DNA of 64,000 bases, from the NCBI GenBank assembly GCA_019636515.1, contig JAHBXI010000001.1:434001-498000 (forward strand), read 5' to 3'. Each line of letters starts with the position of its first letter. The stretch's first letter is position 1. A program made the translations under genes and the position numbers. The notes beneath the pieces were generated by a model that did not search any database, was not told where the DNA came from, and saw nothing but the letters and a program-made list of their open reading frames with translations. Positions 51,220 through 59,173 of this stretch are shown here, one piece after another. This DNA is from Phycisphaeraceae bacterium (lineage in GTDB: Bacteria > Planctomycetota > Phycisphaerae > Phycisphaerales > UBA1924).

Positions 51220-52674
51220 TTACCGATGCATCATCAACGGACCCGACTGGATCCACGCCTTGGCCGCCTCCACCGCCGGGTCCAATCCGCGGAGCAGGGT
51301 AGCCCGATCAATCCGAACCTCTTCATCAGGAACCACACCCTCCCCTTCGAGCACGCGCCCCGAGGCCGAGACGTAGTTCGCCATCGCAAACTGAAACCCG
51401 TCTCCATTTGGAAGTTTCTCGATGGTCGATGGGAGGGCTCCGCCTCCCGTGCGGCTTCCGAAGATCCTGGCCCGGCCGAGGTCCTGCAACCCGCCCGCCA
51501 TGATCTCCGAGGTCGAGTACGAGAGTTCGTCGACCAGGATCGCAACCGGGCCTCCGTACACCTCGACGCGGGGGAAAATAACGAAATTGACCGTTGTATC
51601 CCGGGTCCTCATCTCCCCGAGTTTGAGCCCTTCCTTGTCCACGAAAAACCCGCTCATCCCGTTGGCCATGAACCCGATCCCCCCCAGGTTTCCCCGAAGG
51701 TCAAGGATCACCCCCTGGGCCGTCGCGAACGATTCCATCGCCGAGGCGAACATGGGCATCACCCGTCCCGGGTCAAGGAAGAAATTGAAACGTATGTACC
51801 CGATGTTGCCGGCCAGCCGGGTCGAGACGAATTCGACATGCACGGGCGGCAGGTGACCAAACCGAACCGGAGCGCCCGGGGGCGGGTCGAGCGTGATCGG
51901 CTTGATCACCGGCTGGTCCTCGCCGTCGAGGAACCCCACGGGAACCACCGATCCGGCGGCTCCGGAGATCATGCCCTCAAAGCCGCGGACGATCATCGCG
52001 GCCGCTTCGGGTCCCTGCAACTGCTCGGACATCGCGGCGATCGCGCGATCCGTCGGCCTCCCGCGGATCGACTCGACGATCCACCCCGGGCGTACGCCCG
52101 CCCGGTCGGCCCCCGACCCGGGCTCCACCCGCGTCACCAGGGCCACGCCATCGACGACTCGCAACTCCATCCCCGATCGGGCATCCGACCCGTTCGCACC
52201 GGGTCCATCCTTCTTTGCCGGCATGTCCGTGGGTTCTTCCACGCCCGCGTCGGATACCTGGGAATACACCTCCCCGCTGATGATCGCGAAATGCGATTGC
52301 TTCAGGCGGTCCAATGCCTCTCGCATCACCCCCCGGGCCGCGTCCATCGACTCGGCCGACTCGACCCGGGGACGTAATTCAAGGCGAACGGCCTGCCAAT
52401 CAAGGCCCCCCAGGTCGGGATCCCAGTGGCGATCCCGCACCGTCTGCCAGACGTAGTCAAACGAGGCGACGTTCAAGGCCCTTTGCTCGGCCGTAAGGGG
52501 CGGACGAACGACCGACCGCGTCGCCGCCGACCGCGCGGATCCGCGATCCGACGCCGTGGAGGAACACCCCGCCGGCAACAGCATCAAAGCAACCCCGGCC
52601 GTCGCCGCCGCCATTCGTGCGGCAAACCGCGCGTGTCGAACTCTCACGTTGCGCGACTCCTCGAAAAGACCCAC
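51220..52674 (-). CDS. S41-family peptidase lipoprotein
   Basis: A carboxyl-terminal processing protease-like lipoprotein of 484 residues. The lipobox is LLPAGC near residue 37. A PDZ-like module (VEPGSGADRAGVRPGWIVES) precedes the catalytic domain with GNIGYIRFNFFLDP, VILDLRGNLGGIGFMANGMS and the nucleophile region DELSYSTSEIMAGGLQDLGR. In CtpA-type members a Lys follows in a GKG motif; here the equivalent reads FGSRTGGGALPS, without that Lys, so it resembles the S41B or tricorn-like branch, or is altered in activity. The GTG start follows a TACGAT box by six bases. It has its own promoter and may drive the gene at 50322. Confidence 0.85.
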   Translation of the reverse strand: MGLFEESRNVRVRHARFAARMAAATAGVALMLLPAGCSSTASDRGSARSAATRSVVRPPLTAEQRALNVASFDYVWQTVRDRHWDPDLGGLDWQAVRLELRPRVESAESMDAARGVMREALDRLKQSHFAIISGEVYSQVSDAGVEEPTDMPAKKDGPGANGSDARSGMELRVVDGVALVTRVEPGSGADRAGVRPGWIVESIRGRPTDRAIAAMSEQLQGPEAAAMIVRGFEGMISGAAGSVVPVGFLDGEDQPVIKPITLDPPPGAPVRFGHLPPVHVEFVSTRLAGNIGYIRFNFFLDPGRVMPMFASAMESFATAQGVILDLRGNLGGIGFMANGMSGFFVDKEGLKLGEMRTRDTTVNFVIFPRVEVYGGPVAILVDELSYSTSEIMAGGLQDLGRARIFGSRTGGGALPSTIEKLPNGDGFQFAMANYVSASGRVLEGEGVVPDEEVRIDRATLLRGLDPAVEAAKAWIQSGPLMMHR

Positions 52675-52680
52675 GATCCC

Positions 52681-52686
52681 ATCGTA
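52681..52686 (-). promoter_or_regulatory. -10-like box TACGAT abutting the S41 peptidase start
   Basis: TACGAT ends six bases before GTG 52674 on the minus strand. Confidence 0.45.
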
Positions 52687-52709
52687 GGAATCTCGATCCG
52701 CTCGGTCGC

Positions 52710-54230
52710 TTACGCCGCCCGGGCCGGCGGGGCCGCCTCGCCGCGTCCCTGGAACATCTCCCGTCCCTCCCTGGCTTCACGCAGTTCACGAAGGACACGG
52801 ACCAGCAACGCCCGGTCCTGATCCCGCCCCACCAGCCACGACGCGAACCGCATGTCGTCAAGGAGATCCTCCTGAACAAACGCCAGGCGATCCGTCGGCA
52901 CACCGGCAAACGCCAGGCAGAGTCCCGAGGCCACCCTCCCCACGGTCATGGGATTCTCCGGCCCGTGCTCCAGTTCGGACCGGAGGAAGGCCCCGGGGTC
53001 CGAAGCCAGGAGACCCACGTCGCCGTGCAGCATCGCGTCGGCGTCGCGCAGCGCGGCGATGCCCATCTCGTCGTCCATGCACGAAAGCCGAACAGCGCCC
53101 AGCCTCAGCATCACCTCCGGCTCATCGGGCAGGACGCGAGCGCACGCCTCGCACCACGACCGGCGGCGGTCCTCGGAGACCGTTTCATCCCACGAGGCCA
53201 GCCAGGCGCTCACCACGCGGGCTGCCGCTCGGTCGGCCGCCGTCGCACGCCCCGAGCGACTCCTCCATTCCATGAGCGACGCGAGATTCGACATGGACCA
53301 CCGCACCGGGTCCTCGCCCCCGGCCGCCGCCAGGCATCCGGGGGCGATCCGACGCCCGAGCAGGTGGTCCGCCACGTCCAGCCGCTCCTCATGGCGCGAG
53401 TGGACCGCCGCCGCCAAGGCCAAGGCCGCCGTGATATCCGCCGACCGCTCGATGTCCCCATCCGAGGAGAGGTCGAGCCGGACCTGGAACGGATCGAGGC
53501 GCAACGGGAACACCGATTCGTACGACATCGGGCGGCGGCGACCCCAATCAAACCACGCCGCGTCGGATCCGGGTCGCTCGATGGTCTGGATCCGAACGAC
53601 CCCGGGGCATTCCTCCAGCACCACCGCATCGGCGCCTTCGCCGGCGGCCCGCGGGCCATCGGTGACGGCCTCCATCACGACCCAGGTTGAACGCTCGTGG
53701 ACGTGCCCGAGCACCAGTTCCGCCCGACGCCGACGCATCGCCAGCCCGATGCGCACGGGCGAGGCCCGGCGCCGGAGGCCGCGCAGACGCGCCGAGATCC
53801 TCATTCTCGATGTCTCGTCAAAGCCCAGCCCTCCAACGGGCGTTCGGGACAGGATCGAATCCGCCGCCCACGCCGATCGGAAGGCAAACTCAACCGCGGA
53901 CGTGACCACTCGGCGCCGGATCAACGACCATCGAGCAAGCCCAGACTGGGGACGGCCGGGCATCGCGGGACGTGGTTCGCCGGCGGACCGGGCCGCCGTG
54001 GTTTTGCGCTGCGAGCGAACCCCGAGCGCGGCGGAGAGCACGACCACCCACACCCCCGCCGGAAGCCCCAGGGCGGGTTGGGCGAGCCAGTGTGCCCCGA
54101 GGTGGTGCGCCAGGGCGACCACCGCACAGGAACCCAGGAGGGCCAGGGAACCGACCACGAGTACCCCCGATGGGACGTCGGCGCGAGGGATTTCCCCGTC
54201 GCGCGTGGGACAGGTGCGGTTGGACATCAT
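52710..54230 (-). CDS. Membrane-associated protein of unknown function
   Basis: I do not recognise this 506-residue protein. Two hydrophobic segments near the N-terminus (VLVVGSLALLGSCAVVALAH and ALGLPAGVWVVVLSAALGV) would place the rest on one side of the membrane. The remainder is Arg/Ala/Glu-rich and helical, with TWVVMEAVTDGPRAAGEGAD and VVLEECPGVVRIQTIERPGS suggesting a small beta region near residue 190. No repeat, metal motif or catalytic signature was found. It starts at two adjacent ATGs without a clear Shine-Dalgarno sequence or -10 box and ends 35 bases before the S41 gene start, on the same strand. The long stretch of positive charge just after the helices suggests a cytoplasmic domain. 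Confidence 0.65.
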   Translation of the reverse strand: MMSNRTCPTRDGEIPRADVPSGVLVVGSLALLGSCAVVALAHHLGAHWLAQPALGLPAGVWVVVLSAALGVRSQRKTTAARSAGEPRPAMPGRPQSGLARWSLIRRRVVTSAVEFAFRSAWAADSILSRTPVGGLGFDETSRMRISARLRGLRRRASPVRIGLAMRRRRAELVLGHVHERSTWVVMEAVTDGPRAAGEGADAVVLEECPGVVRIQTIERPGSDAAWFDWGRRRPMSYESVFPLRLDPFQVRLDLSSDGDIERSADITAALALAAAVHSRHEERLDVADHLLGRRIAPGCLAAAGGEDPVRWSMSNLASLMEWRSRSGRATAADRAAARVVSAWLASWDETVSEDRRRSWCEACARVLPDEPEVMLRLGAVRLSCMDDEMGIAALRDADAMLHGDVGLLASDPGAFLRSELEHGPENPMTVGRVASGLCLAFAGVPTDRLAFVQEDLLDDMRFASWLVGRDQDRALLVRVLRELREAREGREMFQGRGEAAPPARAA

Positions 54231-54393
54231 CGTGAACTCAAGATCGTCCCGGTCCGGCCGCCGATGCAGGGATGGATGGCATCCGTGCGCAAAGTTGTTC
54301 GACCGCCGACCCGTCGCGCCACCCGCGAGCGTTCTTCGGTCTTGTTATCCGGACCGGACGTCCTCCGCGCCGCACTCACCGCGGCGGGTCCCG

Positions 54394-54399
54394 TACACT
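54394..54399 (+). promoter_or_regulatory. -10-like box TACACT abutting the aroDE start
   Basis: TACACT ends seven bases before ATG 54407. Confidence 0.45.
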
Positions 54400-54406
54400 G
54401 GCCGCG

Positions 54407-56086
54407 ATGGCAACGCTCTTGTGCGTCCCTCTCACGGTCCACGAACCTGGCGGCGCCCTGGATGAGGCGCGGCGTGCCGCCGAGGCCGGGGCCGACCTTG
54501 TGGAGTTCCGGGTTGACGGGTTTTATGTGCCCGAGGGCAACGCGCCGGAACTGGCCGATTCCCTCGCGCGGATGATCTCTCGCAGCCCCCTGCCGTGCAT
54601 CGTCACCTGCCGCCACGTTTCGGAGGGGGGCGCGTTTGGGGGCGACGACGCGGATCGTGCCGTGCTGATCGAGCGTCTGGCCGCCGCCGCGGGTCGGGAT
54701 CAACACCCGCCGCGGTACCTCGATGTTGAGTTTGAGCGGTACGCGGCGTCGGAGGAGTTGCGAGGCGTCGTGCGAGACTCGGCCAGGCGACCCGACGCCC
54801 CCGGACTGGTTTTTTCTTCGCACGACTTCGGCGGACGGCCTCCGGACCTGGCCCGGAGGCTTGGCCGGATGCGTGCGGACCCGGCGGCGTCGGTTCTCAA
54901 GATTGCCTACCGCGCCAGGTCGCTGCGGGACAACCTCGAACTCTTTGACATCCTTCTGGAGCGCGACCGACCCACCATCGCCCTTGCGATGGGCGAGTTT
55001 GGGCTTGCCTCTCGCGTGCTGGCCCCGAAATTCGGGGGATTCCTTACCTTTGCATCCCTCTCCCGTGAATCGGTGACGGCGCCCGGGCAACCGACCATCG
55101 AGGAACTTGTCGGCCGATACCGATTCCGTTCGATCGGGCCGGGGACGCGGGTGTACGGCGTCGCGGGATGGCCGGTCGCCCAGTCGCTCTCACCGGTGAT
55201 CCACAACGCGGGATTCGAGGCGATCGGTCACGACGGCGTGTACCTGCCGATGCCGATCGCGGCCGATGAGTCCGCCCCGGATGCCTCCTACGCCAGTTTC
55301 AAGGCGACGGTCCTCGCGATGATGGAGCACCCGCGACTGGACCTGTCGGGGCTGAGCGTCACGATCCCCCACAAGCAGAACCTTGTCCGCCTGGCCAGGG
55401 AGCAGGGCTGGAGGCTCGACCCGTTGTCGAGTTTGTGTGGCTCGGCCAACACCCTGGCGATCTCGCCTTCGGCGGAGGGCCCGTCGGCGTCGCGATCCGC
55501 GGCGGTCTTCAACACCGACGCCAGGGCCGCCGTGGAATGCCTCCGTGGCGTCGGCGTCGTGCCCAAGGGGCTTCACGTCGGCCTGATCGGGGCTGGAGGC
55601 GTGGCCGGGGCCATCGGGTTTGCCTTGGCGCTGGGCGGGGCGAGCCTGACCATCTTCAACCGATCCGCCGAGGCCGCGCGCAACCTGGCCGACCGAATCT
55701 CCCGCGAGACCGGCGCCACCGCGAACGGCCGCGACGCGGCCGAACTCACCGGCCGGGGGAGGGCGGCGCCGTGGAATCGGGAATCGCCGATATCGGTGTG
55801 GATCAACGGCTCGCCGGTGGGAATGAAGCACGGCCCGAATCCGGATGGTTCCCCGATCTCACCCGAACTGATACGCAACTTTCCCGCCGGAACCGCCGTA
55901 TTGGATACCGTGTACAACCCTTCTCGCACGCCGCTGATCGAGCATGCGAGCCAGGCCGGCCTGGTGACGATCGATGGCACGGCCATGTTCGTCCGGCAGG
56001 CCTGCGAACAGTTCGCGGCATGGACGGGAACAAATCCGCCCGCGGGGCTGTTTGAAAGACTGGTGACGGAAGCCTTGGCGACCTGA
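54407..56086 (+). CDS. aroDE: Bifunctional 3-dehydroquinate dehydratase / shikimate dehydrogenase
   Basis: This protein catalyses two successive steps of the shikimate pathway. Residues 1 to about 240 are a type I dehydratase: LVEFRVDGFYVPEG, CIVTCRHVSEGG, the catalytic His139 in VFSSHDFGG and the Schiff-base Lys165 in SVLKIAYRARSL. Residues 247-559 are shikimate dehydrogenase: GVAGWPVAQSLSPVIHNAGF, catalytic Lys323 in SVTIPHKQNLV, FNTDARAAVECL, and the NADP-binding LIGAGGVAGAIGFALALGG. Length is 559. The fusion is known in plants, Chlamydia and some Planctomycetota. The start is fixed by the TACACT box. The next gene begins 172 bases downstream. Confidence 0.96.
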   Translation: MATLLCVPLTVHEPGGALDEARRAAEAGADLVEFRVDGFYVPEGNAPELADSLARMISRSPLPCIVTCRHVSEGGAFGGDDADRAVLIERLAAAAGRDQHPPRYLDVEFERYAASEELRGVVRDSARRPDAPGLVFSSHDFGGRPPDLARRLGRMRADPAASVLKIAYRARSLRDNLELFDILLERDRPTIALAMGEFGLASRVLAPKFGGFLTFASLSRESVTAPGQPTIEELVGRYRFRSIGPGTRVYGVAGWPVAQSLSPVIHNAGFEAIGHDGVYLPMPIAADESAPDASYASFKATVLAMMEHPRLDLSGLSVTIPHKQNLVRLAREQGWRLDPLSSLCGSANTLAISPSAEGPSASRSAAVFNTDARAAVECLRGVGVVPKGLHVGLIGAGGVAGAIGFALALGGASLTIFNRSAEAARNLADRISRETGATANGRDAAELTGRGRAAPWNRESPISVWINGSPVGMKHGPNPDGSPISPELIRNFPAGTAVLDTVYNPSRTPLIEHASQAGLVTIDGTAMFVRQACEQFAAWTGTNPPAGLFERLVTEALAT

Positions 56087-56258
56087 GACCCGCCGACCCG
56101 TGCCCAGGCCGGCTTCCCGACCCGCCGCCGCGGCAAGATCGCGCCACGCGATCACACCCCGGGCCGCCACCCCGACGGCCTCCACGGCGGCTCTCGCGTA
56201 ACACCCGCCACGCCGATCGGCGCACACCGCGCGCCGACCGCTCCACGGAGGACGCGCC

Positions 56259-56597
56259 ATGCACACGCTCACGCGGCCGGTTCTGTTTCCAGCGATCTAC
56301 CCGTGGCTGCTGCTGGCCGCCTCGCTGGACGTCATGCTCACGTGGGTCTGCCTGGCGATGGGAGGGACGGAGTTCAACCCGATCGCCGCGGTGTGCATCG
56401 ATTCGGGTGGCATGCACGGGGCCCTGGCGCTGAAGTTCTCGTGCCTGGTGGTGGTGGTGCTGGCGTGCGAGGCCGTGGGTCGCCGGAAGTTCGTAACCGG
56501 CCAGCGTCTGGCGGTCGCGGCGGTGGCGCTGAACGTGCTGCCGGTCGGGGCGGCGCTGCTGCAACTGGGCCTGCACGGGGCTGATTATGCGGACTGA
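56259..56597 (+). CDS. DUF5658 small membrane protein
   Basis: The 112-residue protein has three hydrophobic segments: IYPWLLLAASLDVMLTWVCL, ALALKFSCLVVVVLACEAVG, and LAVAAVALNVLPVGAALLQL. The layout, with SLDVMLTW followed by GGTEFNPIA, fits DUF5658, a family of unknown function. GGAGGA seven bases before the ATG supports the start. Its 3' end overlaps that of the convergent hotdog gene by 13 bases. Confidence 0.8.
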   Translation: MHTLTRPVLFPAIYPWLLLAASLDVMLTWVCLAMGGTEFNPIAAVCIDSGGMHGALALKFSCLVVVVLACEAVGRRKFVTGQRLAVAAVALNVLPVGAALLQLGLHGADYAD

Positions 56598-57136
56598 CCG
56601 ACCGTGCCGCAGGGATCCTCGATCCCGCTCATGCGCAGCAGGGTCTTGAAACTCTCGCTGAACACGAAGTTGTGCTCCGGGAAGTCCATCCCGGACATGT
56701 TGCGATCGATGAAACTGAACATCAGGTCGATCTCGGCGATGCGCTGGGGTCCGGGCCGATCGGTCCCGGGAAGGAACGCCTCGACCGTGCCGACCGTGGA
56801 GGCCCCCATCGCGTCGAGTCGATCGATCCTGGCGGTATGCCGGATCGTCATCCCCGCGAAGACGTCGGACGCGATCTCGGCCCGGTTGATCTTCGCCAGA
56901 ACGACCTTGTGGAGGAAGCCGTCGGCGTGACCGATGAGCACCCCGGCGGACTGGGCCATGCCTTCGAGGATGAGCGAGGATGGCATGACCGGCATCGCGG
57001 GGCGATCGCCTTGCGCGGGAGTGTCGGCGGCGAAATGATCGTGGAGATGCTCCTCGGCCATCGAGACGTTCTTGATCGAGACCAGGCGGACTCGGGGCTG
57101 GAACTCGATGATGCGATCAATCCACATCCAGCGCAC
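56585..57136 (-). CDS. Hotdog-fold FabZ/FabA-like dehydratase paralogue
   Basis: A hotdog-fold beta-hydroxyacyl-ACP dehydratase-like protein of 183 residues, longer than FabZ (about 150). The start MRWMWIDRIIEFQPRVRLVS resembles FabZ. The catalytic His34 lies in LHDHFAADTP and the acid Glu58 in PSSLILEGMAQSAG. Compared with FabZ there is a roughly ten-residue insertion (TPAQGDRPAMPV) between the His and the Pro-rich turn. The C-terminal half has the hotdog strands (HKVVLAKINRAEI, IDLMFSFIDRNM). GGGAG lies seven bases before the GTG. It is the third gene of a cassette with an ACP and a second dehydratase. Confidence 0.8.
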   Translation of the reverse strand: MRWMWIDRIIEFQPRVRLVSIKNVSMAEEHLHDHFAADTPAQGDRPAMPVMPSSLILEGMAQSAGVLIGHADGFLHKVVLAKINRAEIASDVFAGMTIRHTARIDRLDAMGASTVGTVEAFLPGTDRPGPQRIAEIDLMFSFIDRNMSGMDFPEHNFVFSESFKTLLRMSGIEDPCGTVGQSA

Positions 57137-57186
57137 GGGCGTTCTCCCTGAAATGGAGGGGTCTTGGGCGGTGGGCGAGCCGCGAG

Positions 57187-57207
57187 CCGGGGGCCGGGGG
57201 CCGGGGG
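57187..57207. repeat. Three ccggggg heptamer repeats after the ACP gene
   Basis: Three identical 7-base units (ccggggg) lie head to tail immediately downstream of the ACP stop, in the 72-base spacer before the hotdog gene. On the plus strand they give three G5 runs. Confidence 0.75.
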
Positions 57208-57208
57208 A

Positions 57209-57598
57209 TCATGCCTGGGCGGCGATTTTCGCCTGAACGAAGTTCACGATCGCATCGACCGTGAAGATCTCGTGGATCTTTGAGAGTTGGGGGTCCTGCT
57301 TGAAACGGGCGAAGTCAAAGTGCGGGAGCCGCTCCTCGAGGGCCGCGATCCCTTCCGCGGTCACGCGGCCATCCTTGACGTACGTTGGATCCTGCGCCAC
57401 GCCCTGGGGGAACAACTCGTTCTGTCCGATCTTGAACCCAAAGCCCTTCTCCAACTGGAAACTGATGTCGAGGTAGTCGATCGACTCGGCTCCCAGGTCT
57501 CCCTTGAGGGTGGAGGTGGGCTGGATGTCCGCCTCGTCGACGCTGAGCGTGTCGGCCAGAATCTCTCGAACTTTCGATTGGATCTCGTCACGGTTCAT
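57209..57598 (-). CDS. Atypical acyl carrier protein (129 residues)
   Basis: Acyl carrier proteins bear a 4'-phosphopantetheine arm on a conserved Ser. Here that residue is Ser39 in GDLGAESIDYLDISFQLEKG, where the usual DSL reads ESI. The first helix (MNRDEIQSKVREILADTLSV) and the acidic helix II match ACPs. At 129 residues it is about 50 longer than AcpP. The extra part is a loop and helices after helix II (FKIGQNELFPQGVAQDPTYV, then VTAEGIAALEERLP). It lies between two hotdog dehydratases, so a dedicated lipid or polyketide-like pathway is inferred. Confidence 0.85.
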   Translation of the reverse strand: MNRDEIQSKVREILADTLSVDEADIQPTSTLKGDLGAESIDYLDISFQLEKGFGFKIGQNELFPQGVAQDPTYVKDGRVTAEGIAALEERLPHFDFARFKQDPQLSKIHEIFTVDAIVNFVQAKIAAQA

Positions 57599-57642
57599 CA
57601 GTACGGGGCCCTTTTATGAATCTGGAAGGGAATTGATCGGGA

Positions 57643-58152
57643 TCAGACGCGATTGGCATGATAGGACCAATTCTCAGCAGTGCCCTCGTGCTTCACCGTG
57701 CTCAGCACGGGCGAGTGGCGAACGGGCCTGAGCACAAAGCGGCCTGAAATAGCCGAATTCGAGAGGTCACCGTTGACGTGCTCGGGGGAACCTTTTTCAC
57801 CGCCCCCCAGCACCAGCGCGGTTCCCTGCCCCTTGAACTCGAACGTGCCGCCATCAGCCGCCTTGAGCAGCGTGACTTCCACTTTCAGCGTCTCACCGGG
57901 CTTGACGAACCGGCCGTATTTCACGGCCCGAACGCCGCCGAGGACCATGCGCGTGGCGCGGCAGGGGGGATGATGGGATTCGAGCAGGTGCCTGGCGGCC
58001 TGAACGATGGCCTCGACCATGAGAACTCCGGGGAGCACCGGAAAGGTCGGGAAGTGGTCCTGGAGGTATTCCTCAGCGCACGAGACGTTCTTGATCGCCA
58101 CGACTCGCTGGGGCGTGCATTCCAGGATCCGATCGATGAGCGCAAAGTGCAT
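57643..58152 (-). CDS. 3-hydroxyacyl-ACP dehydratase FabZ-like
   Basis: The 169-residue protein begins MHFALIDRILECTPQRVVAI and has the FabZ active site: His33 in LQDHFPTFPVLPGVLMVEA and Glu47 in the same stretch. A central hotdog helix (MVEAIVQAARHL) is clear. The C-terminal 50 or so residues exceed FabZ. The ATG at 58152 follows a TATTGT box by eight bases. It is the first gene of the dehydratase-ACP-dehydratase unit and divergent from recO. Confidence 0.85.
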   Translation of the reverse strand: MHFALIDRILECTPQRVVAIKNVSCAEEYLQDHFPTFPVLPGVLMVEAIVQAARHLLESHHPPCRATRMVLGGVRAVKYGRFVKPGETLKVEVTLLKAADGGTFEFKGQGTALVLGGGEKGSPEHVNGDLSNSAISGRFVLRPVRHSPVLSTVKHEGTAENWSYHANRV

Positions 58153-58160
58153 GCATCATC

Positions 58161-58166
58161 ACAATA
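58161..58166 (-). promoter_or_regulatory. -10-like box TATTGT abutting the hotdog-ACP cassette
   Basis: TATTGT ends eight bases before ATG 58152 on the minus strand. Confidence 0.4.
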
Positions 58167-58239
58167 GCCGATGATCCCGGGCCGAGAAAGCCGACCACCG
58201 GGGCCGAGCGCGGATCGGTGGAGACGACCGCGCGGTCGC

Positions 58240-58245
58240 TACGCT
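58240..58245 (+). promoter_or_regulatory. -10-like box TACGCT abutting the recO start
   Basis: TACGCT ends seven bases before ATG 58253 (four before the GTG at 58250). With the box at 58161 it forms a 100-base divergent promoter region. Confidence 0.4.
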
Positions 58246-58252
58246 GGCGGTG

Positions 58253-59107
58253 ATGCCCCCCGTCAAGGACCTGGCGATCTGTGTCCGGCACTGGGACTGG
58301 TCGGAAACGAGCCAGACGGTTTCGCTGCTGACCGCGGAGCACGGGATCCTGCGCGGCCTGGCGAAAGGGTCGCGCCGAGAACGTTCACCGTTCTCGGGCG
58401 GGATTGAACTCCTGACCCGCGGGGAGGCGGTCTTCATCCTCAAGCCATCGGCGGGGGACGTTTCGCCGCTGGCGACGGTCACGGCGTGGGATCTCCAGGA
58501 GCCGTTCACCTCTCTTCGCGGCCGGCTTGACCGTCTGCACGCGGCGATGTTCCTCGCGGACCTTGTCCACCATGCCCTTCACGACCACGACCCTCACGCG
58601 GGCGTCTTCAGGTCGCTCGACCGCTCCCTGGGTTGGTTGGCCGACGGCCGCCCCTGGGCCCGAGTGGTGCTGGGCTTCCTGTGGGATCTTCTCTCGGAGA
58701 CGGGTTACCGGCCCGAGATCTGGAACGACCCTCGGCGCGGCGTGGTGATCGAGCCGCGGGCCGTGTACCTGTTCAGCCCGCGTCTGGGTGGCCTGATCGC
58801 CGAAGGACCCGGAGATTCTCGGACGCCCTCGCCGGGCGCGGCGGCTCTCGCGGGCGAGGCTGGGAGCGGTCGTGCGGGAGATGAGACCTGGAAAGTCCGA
58901 TCCGACACGGTGGCGGTGCTGCGGTCGGTGGCCGCGGGAAGCGATTGGATGGACTTGGAGGACGCATCGGCCGATACGAGGATTCCGGATGATGCGGTCG
59001 TTCGTTGCACGGCGCTGCTCGCGTCGTACTTCCGCTTCATCCATCGGTCGTGGCCTGCGTCGATCCGCTGGGTTCTTCCGGACCTGGCTTCCCGAGCCAG
59101 GCCTTGA
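58253..59107 (+). CDS. recO: DNA repair protein RecO
   Basis: RecO loads RecA onto SSB-coated DNA with RecR. The 284-residue protein has the N-terminal OB fold: DLAICVRHWDWSETSQTVSL, ILRGLAKGSRRERSPFSGGI, and ELLTRGEAVFIL. The helical C-terminal part has RLDRLHAAMFLADLVHHALH, then GLIAEGPGDSR and ALLASYFRFIHRSWPASIR. The zinc-finger cysteines found in some RecO are absent. The start is either GTG 58250 or ATG 58253; the TACGCT spacing fits the ATG. Confidence 0.85.
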   Translation: MPPVKDLAICVRHWDWSETSQTVSLLTAEHGILRGLAKGSRRERSPFSGGIELLTRGEAVFILKPSAGDVSPLATVTAWDLQEPFTSLRGRLDRLHAAMFLADLVHHALHDHDPHAGVFRSLDRSLGWLADGRPWARVVLGFLWDLLSETGYRPEIWNDPRRGVVIEPRAVYLFSPRLGGLIAEGPGDSRTPSPGAAALAGEAGSGRAGDETWKVRSDTVAVLRSVAAGSDWMDLEDASADTRIPDDAVVRCTALLASYFRFIHRSWPASIRWVLPDLASRARP

Positions 59108-59173
59108 CCGCCGCGTCGGGGCAAGGAGCGGCCGCGTGGCGGGGTTGGGCGATCCGGGCGCGGGAGTTCGGTC

